Below are positions 24,938 to 32,524 of a stretch of 64,000 nucleotides of DNA, in pieces. Origin of the DNA: Acuticoccus mangrovi (GTDB lineage Bacteria > Pseudomonadota > Alphaproteobacteria > Rhizobiales > Amorphaceae). Position 1 is the stretch's first letter. Every line of letters begins with the position of its first letter. The notes under the pieces were generated by a model. That model was not told the DNA's origin and did no database searches. It saw only the letters and a list, made by a program, of their open reading frames with translations. Location of the stretch: contig NZ_JAEKJA010000011.1 in NCBI RefSeq assembly GCF_016411865.1, forward strand, positions 124,001 through 188,000, written 5' to 3'. The translations under genes and the position numbers were made by a program.

Positions 24938-25825
24938 ATGATGAAGATCACCCCGTCCGGAGAATCCCTCGGCGCGCGCATCGAGGGGATCGACCTCTCG
25001 CAGCCGCTGTCGGATGAGGATCAAGAGGCCATCAAGCAGGCTCTCGGCCGCTACGGCGTCGTGAGCTTCCCGAACCAGAATCTCGAGGCCGAAGACCTCA
25101 AGACGTTCTCGAGCCGCTTCGGGACGCTCGAGATCAACGTCGCCAACGCCTACCAGGAGCCCGGCCATCCCGAGGTGATGATCCTGTCGAACATCGTCGT
25201 CGACGGGAAGCCGCTCGGCCTCGCCGACGCCGGCCAGGACTGGCACACCGACATGTCCTATTCCAAGGAGATGGCGTTCGCGAACGTGCTCTACGGGATC
25301 GAGATTCCCCGGCGCAACGGCGAGCCGCTCGGCTGCACCGAGTTCTGCAACATGCGTCAGGCCTATCTCGACCTGCCGGAGGAGCTCAAGACCAAGCTCG
25401 AGGGCCGTACCGCGACCCACGACTTCAACAAGTTCTGGGAGGCGATGCGCCGCGAGCGGGGCTCCAAGCGTCCGCCGCTCACGCCCGAGCAGCGCGCCAA
25501 GAAGCCGCCGGTGTCGCATCCGATCTTCATGAACCACCCGATCACCGGCGAGAAGGTGCTCTACTGCAACCCGGGCTACGCCGAGCAGATCGACGGCATG
25601 GACAAGGCGGAAAGCGACGAGATCCTCGCCTTCCTGTTCAAGCACCAGCTGCAGGACAAGTACCGCTACCGCCACCGGTGGACCGAGCACGACGTCCTCA
25701 TGTGGGACAATTTCGGCACCATCCACAACGCGGTCGCCGACTACACGCCGGAAGAGCACCGGCTGATCAAGCGCTGCCAGGTGATGGCCGACCAGGTGAT
25801 GGCCGAAGCCGCCGCCGCGGCGTGA
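24938..25825 (+). CDS. TauD/TfdA-family Fe(II)/2-oxoglutarate dioxygenase
   Basis: A 295-residue dioxygenase. The N-terminus GARIEGIDLSQPLS is typical of TauD/TfdA. Iron ligands are His and Asp in DWHTDMSY near residue 105 and a distal His, probably that in NFGTIHNAVADY near 265. The later Arg in HRLIKRCQV would bind the 2-oxoglutarate carboxylate. It would hydroxylate, and perhaps split, an organic acid. A strong aggagg precedes ATG 24938; the second ATG at 24941 has better spacing. It follows the synthase by 117 bases, with its own likely promoter. Confidence 0.88.
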   Translation: MMKITPSGESLGARIEGIDLSQPLSDEDQEAIKQALGRYGVVSFPNQNLEAEDLKTFSSRFGTLEINVANAYQEPGHPEVMILSNIVVDGKPLGLADAGQDWHTDMSYSKEMAFANVLYGIEIPRRNGEPLGCTEFCNMRQAYLDLPEELKTKLEGRTATHDFNKFWEAMRRERGSKRPPLTPEQRAKKPPVSHPIFMNHPITGEKVLYCNPGYAEQIDGMDKAESDEILAFLFKHQLQDKYRYRHRWTEHDVLMWDNFGTIHNAVADYTPEEHRLIKRCQVMADQVMAEAAAAA

Positions 25826-25828
25826 GGC

Positions 25829-26737
25829 TCAGCGCGCGGCCGGGAGGAACCAGTCCGACTGGCCGTGCAGCCACGTCCTGAGGAAGTCGAGAAGCGCCAG
25901 CACGCGGCGTGGCCGGAAGCGCCGCTCCGCGTACACGGCGTAGATCGACATCGCCTCGGGGCTGTGGTCCGGGAGCACGCGCACCAGCGCCCCGCTCTCC
26001 AGCTCGTGGCTCACCATGTAGGTGGGATGGATCGAGATCCCCTCCCCAGCGAGCGCCGAGGCCCGCAGCATCTCGCCGAGATTGGAGCTGATCGTGCCCT
26101 CCACGCGCACCTTGTGCCCGTCTTCGAAGGTCCACAGCCGGTCCGGCGACTTGATCGTGTGGACGAGGCAGTTGTGCCGGGCGAGATCGTCGGGCGTCGC
26201 CGGCATCCCGCGTGCCTCGAGGTAGGCGGGTGAGGCAACCATCACCTGCGGCACCTTGAGGAGCAGGCGGGCGAGCAGCGCCGTGTCGAGCAGGATCGGC
26301 GCGATGCGGATCGAGAAGTCGAGCCCCTCGCGGGCAAGGTCGGCGGAGCCGTCGTCGAGCGCGATCTCGAAGCTCACGTGGGGATGCTCGCCGCGAAACT
26401 CCCGCAGCGCCCGCAACAGGTGGGCCGAGGCGAAGGACGGCGGCGCGCCGAGGCGGATCACCCCGGCGATCTCGGACTGCTCCTCGCCGATCTTCTGATT
26501 GAGCCGCTCGACCTGCGACAGGATCGACCGCGCCTCGTCGGCGAAGATGTGCCCCGCGGTGGTCGGCGACACGTGGTGCGTCGAGCGGATGAGAAGGCGC
26601 ACGCCGAGCCGCGCTTCGAGCCCGGCGACGATCTTGGTGACGGTCGAGCGGGAGACCCCGAGCCGCCGGGCCGCACGGGTGAAGCTGCGGCTCTCCTCCA
26701 CCGACAGGAACGTCTCCATCTCGCGCAACCGGTCCAA
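25829..26737 (-). CDS. LysR-family transcriptional regulator
   Basis: A 302-residue LysR regulator with helix-turn-helix FTRAARRLGVSRSTVTKIVAGLE near 18-40 and the CrgA-type effector domain (LDFSIRIAPILLDTALLARLL). The TTG at 26737 lies after a gggagg ribosome-binding site with good spacing; ATG 26719 is the alternative. It is convergent with the TauD gene (3 bases apart). It is not divergent from any obvious target, so its regulon is uncertain. Confidence 0.88.
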   Translation of the reverse strand: MDRLREMETFLSVEESRSFTRAARRLGVSRSTVTKIVAGLEARLGVRLLIRSTHHVSPTTAGHIFADEARSILSQVERLNQKIGEEQSEIAGVIRLGAPPSFASAHLLRALREFRGEHPHVSFEIALDDGSADLAREGLDFSIRIAPILLDTALLARLLLKVPQVMVASPAYLEARGMPATPDDLARHNCLVHTIKSPDRLWTFEDGHKVRVEGTISSNLGEMLRASALAGEGISIHPTYMVSHELESGALVRVLPDHSPEAMSIYAVYAERRFRPRRVLALLDFLRTWLHGQSDWFLPAAR

Positions 26738-26922
26738 CAGGCTCCTCCCGTTTCCGCCCTCGTCGCTCGCATCGGCCGGACGGGCGGGCGGCTTCGACGG
26801 CCGCGTCGTCCTACCGGAGCGAGCTCACTAAGAGCCTAGAAGGGCGCCCGCCCGCAACCGCGGCAGGCCGTCGTCAACCGCGAAACGGGAGCCGGGGAGA
26901 ACGGCGCAGGCGCGGCGGGGTC

Positions 26923-26956
26923 GAGCGGGCGCCGGCGACGAGCGCGGCGCCCGCTC
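26923..26956 (-). terminator. GC hairpin after the hydantoinase/ABC operon
   Basis: A 12-base perfect stem (26923-26934 / 26945-26956) with a 10-base loop directly after the binding-protein stop on the minus strand. There is no U-tract, so it may be a 3' protective hairpin or weak terminator. Confidence 0.45.
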
Positions 26957-26963
26957 TCGGGCG

Positions 26964-27956
26964 TCAGTCCGGCACGAACTCGTTGGTGTAGAGAACGGAG
27001 AGGTCGTCGAACTTCGTCTTCAGGCCGCCATATTCCAGCATCAGGGCCTCGGCGTCGGCGAGCTTCGCCTCGTCGAGCCAGCCGATGCCGTGCTCTTCGG
27101 TCGCCGGACCCGTCATCAGCGCGGCCGTCGCCTTCAGCTTCTCGACCTCGACCGCCTTGTCGATCTTCGGGGAGTACTGGGCGAGGACGTCGATCGACTC
27201 TTCCGGATGCTCGAGCGCATAGGCGTAGGAGCGCAGCGTCGCCTTGACGAAGCCCCGGACGAGCTCCGGATCGCTCTCCAGCGTCTCGTTGTTGACGGCG
27301 ATCCCCTCGCCCATCGTGTCGATGCCGAAGTCGGCATAGAGGAAGTCGGACGTCTTCCCGTCGGTCAGCGCCTGCAGGCCGATGACGGAGTCGTTCGCGA
27401 ACGCGGTCACCGCCTCGGTGCGCTTCGACAGGAAGTTCTGAATGCGCGTGCCGCCGTCCGACGCCACCACCTTCACGGCGTTGCGGTCGATGCCGTTCTT
27501 GTTCAGCATCGCATAGAACATCGTGGTGGACGCATCGCCCTGGATCACCGCGACGGTCTTGCCGACGAGCCCCTCGGGGCCGCTGATGTCGAGGTCGGTC
27601 CAGGTGACGATCGCGGTCGGGTTGGTCTGGTAGAGCTGCACCACCTGCGTCAGCGGCATGCCCTTCTCGACCGCGAGCATCAGCGCCGGCGGCTCGGCCA
27701 CGGCGAAAGTGTCCTGCCCGGCGGCGAGCAGCTGCATCGACGTCGACACGCCCTTGCCTTCAAGGACGGTGAGATCGATCCCCTCCTCGGCATAGAAGCC
27801 CTTCTCCACGCCGAGGAGATAGGGGGAGCGATGCCCGTTGTAGGTATAGGGCAGGCGCAGCGTGGCTTCCTTCAGGTCCTGCGCCGCGGCGGGGAGGCTG
27901 CCGGACAGCGCGAGGGCCGTCACCATGCACACGCCGAAAGCTCTGCGGTTTAGCAT
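26964..27956 (-). CDS. ABC transporter substrate-binding protein, NMT1/SsuA-type
   Basis: A 330-residue periplasmic binding protein with a Sec signal peptide (about 1-25, ending LPAAAQ). The mature part shows the NMT1/THI5-SsuA-TauA fold: LRLPYTYNGHRSPYLLGVEKGFY near 35 and LLAAGQDTFAVAEPPALM near 75. The family binds taurine, nitrate, alkanesulfonates or pyrimidine precursors. It lies 39 bases downstream of the ATPase gene at the end of the hydantoinase operon. The ligand is probably the compound cleaved by the hydantoinase-like enzymes. Confidence 0.88.
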   Translation of the reverse strand: MLNRRAFGVCMVTALALSGSLPAAAQDLKEATLRLPYTYNGHRSPYLLGVEKGFYAEEGIDLTVLEGKGVSTSMQLLAAGQDTFAVAEPPALMLAVEKGMPLTQVVQLYQTNPTAIVTWTDLDISGPEGLVGKTVAVIQGDASTTMFYAMLNKNGIDRNAVKVVASDGGTRIQNFLSKRTEAVTAFANDSVIGLQALTDGKTSDFLYADFGIDTMGEGIAVNNETLESDPELVRGFVKATLRSYAYALEHPEESIDVLAQYSPKIDKAVEVEKLKATAALMTGPATEEHGIGWLDEAKLADAEALMLEYGGLKTKFDDLSVLYTNEFVPD

Positions 27957-27995
27957 CGTCGTCTATCTCCAATGTCGTTGGGAGTTGGGCTGGGG

Positions 27996-28769
27996 TTAGA
28001 TCGTCTTCAGGATCCCGGTTTCTTCGAAGATCGTGCGGATACGCCCCACGGCGGCTCCGAACTCGGGGATTTGCTTGATGCGCATGTCGCGCGCCTCGGG
28101 AAGGTTGGGGGTGATGATCTCGGCGATCCGACCCGGGCGGGGCGTCATCACCACCACGCGGTCGGCGAGAAACACCGCCTCCTCGATGTCGTGGGTGATG
28201 AACAGGATGCTCTTGCGCGTCGCGAGCCACAGGCGGTGCAGCTCGAGCACCATCATCTCGCGCGTCAGCGCATCGAGCGCGCCGAACGGCTCGTCCATGA
28301 GGAGCAGCGACGGGTCGTGCACCAGCGCACGGCAGATGGAGGCGCGCTGTCGCATGCCGCCCGAGAGCTCGTGCGGATACTTGCCGCCGAACCCGTCGAG
28401 CCCCGTGGTGCGCAGGAGCTCTTCGGCCCGCGCCCGATAGGTGGCGCGGTCGAGCTTGCGCATCTCGGCCTGGATCATGACGTTCGACAGGACCGTGCGC
28501 CATTCGAGCAGAACGTCCGTCTGGAACACGATGCCGACGTCGGTGATCGGCGCCCTGATCGGCACGCCGTCGAGCGAGACCTCGCCGCTCGTCGGAAATT
28601 CCAGCCCCGACACCAGGCTCATGAGGGTGCTCTTGCCGCAGCCGGACGGACCCACGACGGAGACGAACTCGCCCTCGCCGATGGTCAACGAGATGCGGTC
28701 GAGGGCATGGATGCGGTCACGCCGGGTCTTGTAGACCTTGCTGAGGTTGTCGATGACGACGCGGGTCAT
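27996..28769 (-). CDS. ABC transporter ATP-binding protein, SsuB/TauB-type
   Basis: A 257-residue ATPase with Walker A GPSGCGKST near residue 40, signature LSGGMRQR near 138, Walker B LLLMDEPFG near 160 and the switch His in FITHDIEEAV. The subgroup is that of nitrate/sulfonate/taurine importers. Its start is three bases after the permease stop. It powers the importer made with the permease and binding protein next to it. Confidence 0.92.
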   Translation of the reverse strand: MTRVVIDNLSKVYKTRRDRIHALDRISLTIGEGEFVSVVGPSGCGKSTLMSLVSGLEFPTSGEVSLDGVPIRAPITDVGIVFQTDVLLEWRTVLSNVMIQAEMRKLDRATYRARAEELLRTTGLDGFGGKYPHELSGGMRQRASICRALVHDPSLLLMDEPFGALDALTREMMVLELHRLWLATRKSILFITHDIEEAVFLADRVVVMTPRPGRIAEIITPNLPEARDMRIKQIPEFGAAVGRIRTIFEETGILKTI

Positions 28770-28772
28770 GGC

Positions 28773-29693
28773 TCAGCGCCCCCCTGCGGCGAGGTCGTTG
28801 TGGCGCTGCGAGACGTGCCACGGTAGGGCGAGCCGCTCGCACACGTCGACGACCGCGAAGACGAGGATGCCGAGAACGCTCAGCACCACGAGGATCGCGA
28901 TCGACAACTCGACGTCGAGCAGTCCGTTCGCCACGATCAGCTGGTAGCCGAGGCCGCTGTCGGCGGCGACGAACTCGCCCACCACGGCGCCCACCACCGC
29001 CAGCGTGCTCGCCACTTTGATCCCGGCGAAGATGTTGGGCAGCGCCGCCGGCACCTGGAACTGGGTGAACATGTGCCACCGGCTCACCCCCATCGACTTG
29101 GCGAGCCAGCGCACCTCCTTGGAAAGCGAGCGGAAGCCCACCAGCGTGTCGACGACGATCGGGAAGAAGCAGATCAGGAAGGTGATCAGGATCTTCGGCG
29201 TCAGCCCGAAGCCGAACCAGACCACCATCAGCGGCGCCAGCGCGACCTTGGGGATGGTCTGCGAGGCGACGAGCAGCGGATAGACCGTGTGCTCGATCCA
29301 CGCGTACTGGGCGAGCACGGCGGCGAGCGGAATGCTGACGACGATCGACAGCGCGAAGCCGGCGGTGACGGCGATCATCGTGACACCGGCGTTGTAGAGA
29401 ATGAAGTCGCGGTCGGAGAAGATCCGCAGGAACACCGTCGAGGGCGGCGGCAGCAGGTAGGCCGGCACGTTGCCGACCCGCACGACGAGCTCCCAGATCA
29501 CGAAGAGCAGCGCCAGGGCGATCAGCGATCCGGCGCTGCGGGGAAGGCGTGGCATCGTCCGTGCCGGTTCCGCCGGCGCGGGTTCGCCCGACGGCTCGGC
29601 GACAGGCGGTTGTTTGGGGGCGTCGACCATGGCGCTCTCCGGCTCGTGCCTGTGGGGGTCTGGCGGCGACGTCGCCGCCATGGCGCCGCTCAT
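28773..29693 (-). CDS. ABC transporter permease, SsuC/TauC-type
   Basis: A 306-residue permease. About 50 residues of proline/alanine-rich, likely cytoplasmic, sequence precede the first of roughly six hydrophobic segments (LIALALLFVIWELVV near 55). The coupling-loop EAA motif is AKSMGVSRWHMFTQFQVPAA near 205. Start ATG 29693 overlaps the upstream PLP-enzyme stop as ATGA; an internal ATG at about 29630 would trim part of the extension. Confidence 0.88.
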   Translation of the reverse strand: MSGAMAATSPPDPHRHEPESAMVDAPKQPPVAEPSGEPAPAEPARTMPRLPRSAGSLIALALLFVIWELVVRVGNVPAYLLPPPSTVFLRIFSDRDFILYNAGVTMIAVTAGFALSIVVSIPLAAVLAQYAWIEHTVYPLLVASQTIPKVALAPLMVVWFGFGLTPKILITFLICFFPIVVDTLVGFRSLSKEVRWLAKSMGVSRWHMFTQFQVPAALPNIFAGIKVASTLAVVGAVVGEFVAADSGLGYQLIVANGLLDVELSIAILVVLSVLGILVFAVVDVCERLALPWHVSQRHNDLAAGGR

Positions 29694-30814
29694 GCGAGCG
29701 CCGCCATGGCGCGCAGGGCCCGGGCCACGTCGCCGGCGTGGTTGTAGCCGTGGAAGCTGAAGCGCACCCGGCCGTGGCCGCCCCAGGCGAGCACCCCGTC
29801 CTGCGCGAGCCGCGCGACCACCGCCGGCGGATCGGGGTGGCGGATGCAGACACTCGCGCCGTGGCACTCCCGCTCGGCCGGCGTCGTCACCGCGAGCCCC
29901 ATCTCGCCGAGCCCGAGGATCAGCGACGTGGTGAGATCCTGGACGTGGGCAGCGAGCGCCAGGGCGTCGAATCGGCCCAGAAAGTCGAGCGCGTTCTCGA
30001 GGATCATCAGGGCGAGGTGCGCCGGGTTGCCGCGGGTGAAGACGCCGGCATCGTCGCGGGCGCGCAGGGCCGCGTCGTCGAGCTTGAAGGGCGCGTTGTG
30101 CACGAGGCCGCCCCAGCCGGACGCGCGCGGGCGCCAGTCGGGCCGGCGCGTCCTGTTCCAGTAGCAGACCGCGGCGCTCGTCGTGCCGAGCAGCCACTTG
30201 TAGCAGGAGGAGAAGGCGAAGTCGGTGATCGCGAGGTCGACCGGCAGCACGCCGGAGCACTGGGTGAAGTCCACCCACAGCGCCGCGCCGAGCGCGTCGG
30301 CGAGCCTGCGGAACGCCGCGAGGTCGACGCGCCGGCCATCGACATAGGAGACGTAGGAGACGGCGATCACGCGCACCGGACCGCCAGGGGTCGCTTCGAT
30401 CGCCTCGGTGAAGGCGGCGCAGTCGGGGTTCCGCGCCTCGACGAGCGCGACGTCCGAGCGCATCGCGAGCGGCACGGCGACGGAGGGAAATTCGTGCCGC
30501 GCCACGACCACCCGGTCGCCGGCCTCGAACCCGGCATTGGCCGCGGCGATGGCGACGCCGTCGGCGACCGATCCGGCGAAGCCGATCTCGCACGGGTCGG
30601 CGCCGAGATAGTCGGCCGCCCGCGCCCGCACCCGCTCGGCCATCGCGTTCAGCCGCTCGCGGCCGGCGAGGCCGCGACTCTTGTCGTCGGCATAGCGGGC
30701 GAAGATCGCGTCGTGGGAGTGGAGGAAGGGCGTCTCCCCGCCCGCCGCGAGGTGCGCGGTGCCCGGCGGAATGCGGAAGGCGGCCGGGTCGAAGAGGGCG
30801 GTCTCGGTCGTCAC
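29690..30814 (-). CDS. Class-V aminotransferase-fold PLP enzyme
   Basis: A 374-residue fold-type I PLP enzyme of the class V group, which includes NifS, isopenicillin-N epimerase and kynureninase. The PLP Lys is in SSCYKWLLGT near residue 206, the Asp that pairs with the pyridine nitrogen is in LWVDFTQCSG near 185, and GFAGSVADG near 80 binds phosphate. The GTG start overlaps the hydantoinase B stop as GTGA. Its coupling to hydantoinase-like genes and an ABC importer suggests an amino-acid product is processed, but no specific reaction can be assigned. Confidence 0.82.
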   Translation of the reverse strand: MTTETALFDPAAFRIPPGTAHLAAGGETPFLHSHDAIFARYADDKSRGLAGRERLNAMAERVRARAADYLGADPCEIGFAGSVADGVAIAAANAGFEAGDRVVVARHEFPSVAVPLAMRSDVALVEARNPDCAAFTEAIEATPGGPVRVIAVSYVSYVDGRRVDLAAFRRLADALGAALWVDFTQCSGVLPVDLAITDFAFSSCYKWLLGTTSAAVCYWNRTRRPDWRPRASGWGGLVHNAPFKLDDAALRARDDAGVFTRGNPAHLALMILENALDFLGRFDALALAAHVQDLTTSLILGLGEMGLAVTTPAERECHGASVCIRHPDPPAVVARLAQDGVLAWGGHGRVRFSFHGYNHAGDVARALRAMAALA

Positions 30815-32523
30815 GCCTTGCGCCCTTCCCGTTCGAGCCGGGCGAGTGCCTCGGGATAGTCGCGCTCGGCCGCCTCCCGGCTCACGCGCCCCTCGGCGAG
30901 GTCCTCGGCGAGTGCCGCGGGATCGCGATCGGCCGGTGCGCCGAAGCCGCCTCCGCCCGGCAGCTCCATCACCAGGACGTCGCTGCCCTCGATGCCTTGG
31001 AGCCCCTTGCCGCGCAGGCGCCGTCCCTCGCTCGTGCGCAGCGCGCCGGGCGCCCCGTCACCACCGCCCTCGCGGCCGAGCGCGGGATGGGCGATCCGGT
31101 CGAACATCGCCTGGATCTCGAACGGGTCGCCCGTCGCGCTCTCGATCTCGATCACCTGGCCGAGGCCACCGCGATACCGGCCGGCGCCGCCGGAGTCCGG
31201 GCGGAACTCCTTCCTCCGATAGCGGATCGGCGCCACCGTCTCCGCGACCTCGATCGGCACCACCTTCACGCCGCCGGGGAACACCGTGGCCGACAGGCCG
31301 TCGGCGCCCGGCGTGCCGCCCATGCCGCCTGAGTGGAAGCTGTAATACTCCCAGGGCAGGGCGCGGCCATCGACGTGGCGCAGCCCGCGCAGCATCGGGT
31401 TCCACATCATCGAGCTTTCGGCAGGCATCCCTTCCGCCACCACCTGGTGCAGGCAGCCGAACAGCGCGTCGGGCACCATGTGGCCGATGACGTGGCGGGC
31501 GGCGACGGGCGACGGCTTCTGCGCGTTGAGGATCGAGCCCTCGGGCGCCACGGTCCGGATCGGCAGCATCGAGCCGTAATTGTTCGGCAGGTCGGGGGCG
31601 ACGGCGCACTTGATCGCGAACGTCACGTACGCCGCCGTGTAGTTGTAGACGACGTTGATGCCGAACTTGCTCGCGCCGCTGGTGCCGGCGAAGTCGGCGG
31701 TGATGCCGTCCTCGCCCACGTCGAGCGTCGCGGCGATCGTCACCGGCGCGTCGTAGCCGTCGCCGGTGACCTCGTGGCGATAGCGACCGCGCTTCATCGA
31801 GGCGATCTGCGCCGCCATGGCGCTCCGGGAGCTGTCGATGATGTGGCTCGCCAGCCCAGCGATGGAGGTGATGGCGAACTCCTCCATCATCGCCACCAGG
31901 CGACGGGCACCCTCCTCGCCCGCCGCGCAGGCGGAGAACACGTCCCCCTCGACCTGCGCCGGCTCGCGGGTGTTCGCCCGCAGGAGGCGCAGCAGGTCGT
32001 CGTTCATCTCGCCGCCGCGGGCGAGATACATCACCGGGATGTAGAAGCCTTCCTCGTAGACCTGGGCGCCGTCGGGCCCCATCCCCCGCCCGCCGATGTC
32101 GACGACGTGGATCGTGGAGGCGAGAAAGGCCACCGGCCGATCGCCGAGGAACGCCGGCGTGACGACGGTGATGTCGTGGAGGTGGCCGGAGACGAGCCAC
32201 GGATCGTTGGTGATGTAGGCGTCGCCCGGGCGCATCGTCTCGAGCGGAAATTCCGCGAGAAACGGCGCGATGGCGACGGCCATGGAGTTCACGTGGCCGG
32301 GCGTTCCGGTCACCGCCTGCGCCAGCATGCGCCCCTCGAGGTCGAAGACGCCGGCCGACAGGTCCCCGGCCTCGCGCACCGTCGGACTGAACGAGGTGCG
32401 GATCAGCGTCTGCGCCTGCTCCTCCACGACCGAGATCAGACGGTCCCACATGACCTGCATGCGGATCTTCGTCAGCTGATCGCCGACGGCGACGCCGCGC
32501 TCGATGTCGTCTACGCCGGGCAC
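30811..32523 (-). CDS. hyuB: N-methylhydantoinase B / oxoprolinase subunit B family
   Basis: A 570-residue HyuB-family protein. Signs are GDLSAGVFD near 52, AYITNDPWLVSGHLHDITVV near 103, GMGPDG near 145, DFAGTSGASKFGINVVYNYTAAY near 275 and a glycine-rich ELPGGGGFGAP near 520. With HyuA it makes an ATP-dependent amidohydrolase or carboxylase; the family covers N-methylhydantoinase, 5-oxoprolinase and acetone/acetophenone carboxylase. The GTG start is one base after the hyuA stop. The lack of a small third subunit argues against acetone carboxylase. Confidence 0.9.
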   Translation of the reverse strand: MPGVDDIERGVAVGDQLTKIRMQVMWDRLISVVEEQAQTLIRTSFSPTVREAGDLSAGVFDLEGRMLAQAVTGTPGHVNSMAVAIAPFLAEFPLETMRPGDAYITNDPWLVSGHLHDITVVTPAFLGDRPVAFLASTIHVVDIGGRGMGPDGAQVYEEGFYIPVMYLARGGEMNDDLLRLLRANTREPAQVEGDVFSACAAGEEGARRLVAMMEEFAITSIAGLASHIIDSSRSAMAAQIASMKRGRYRHEVTGDGYDAPVTIAATLDVGEDGITADFAGTSGASKFGINVVYNYTAAYVTFAIKCAVAPDLPNNYGSMLPIRTVAPEGSILNAQKPSPVAARHVIGHMVPDALFGCLHQVVAEGMPAESSMMWNPMLRGLRHVDGRALPWEYYSFHSGGMGGTPGADGLSATVFPGGVKVVPIEVAETVAPIRYRRKEFRPDSGGAGRYRGGLGQVIEIESATGDPFEIQAMFDRIAHPALGREGGGDGAPGALRTSEGRRLRGKGLQGIEGSDVLVMELPGGGGFGAPADRDPAALAEDLAEGRVSREAAERDYPEALARLEREGRKA

Positions 32524-32524
32524 C

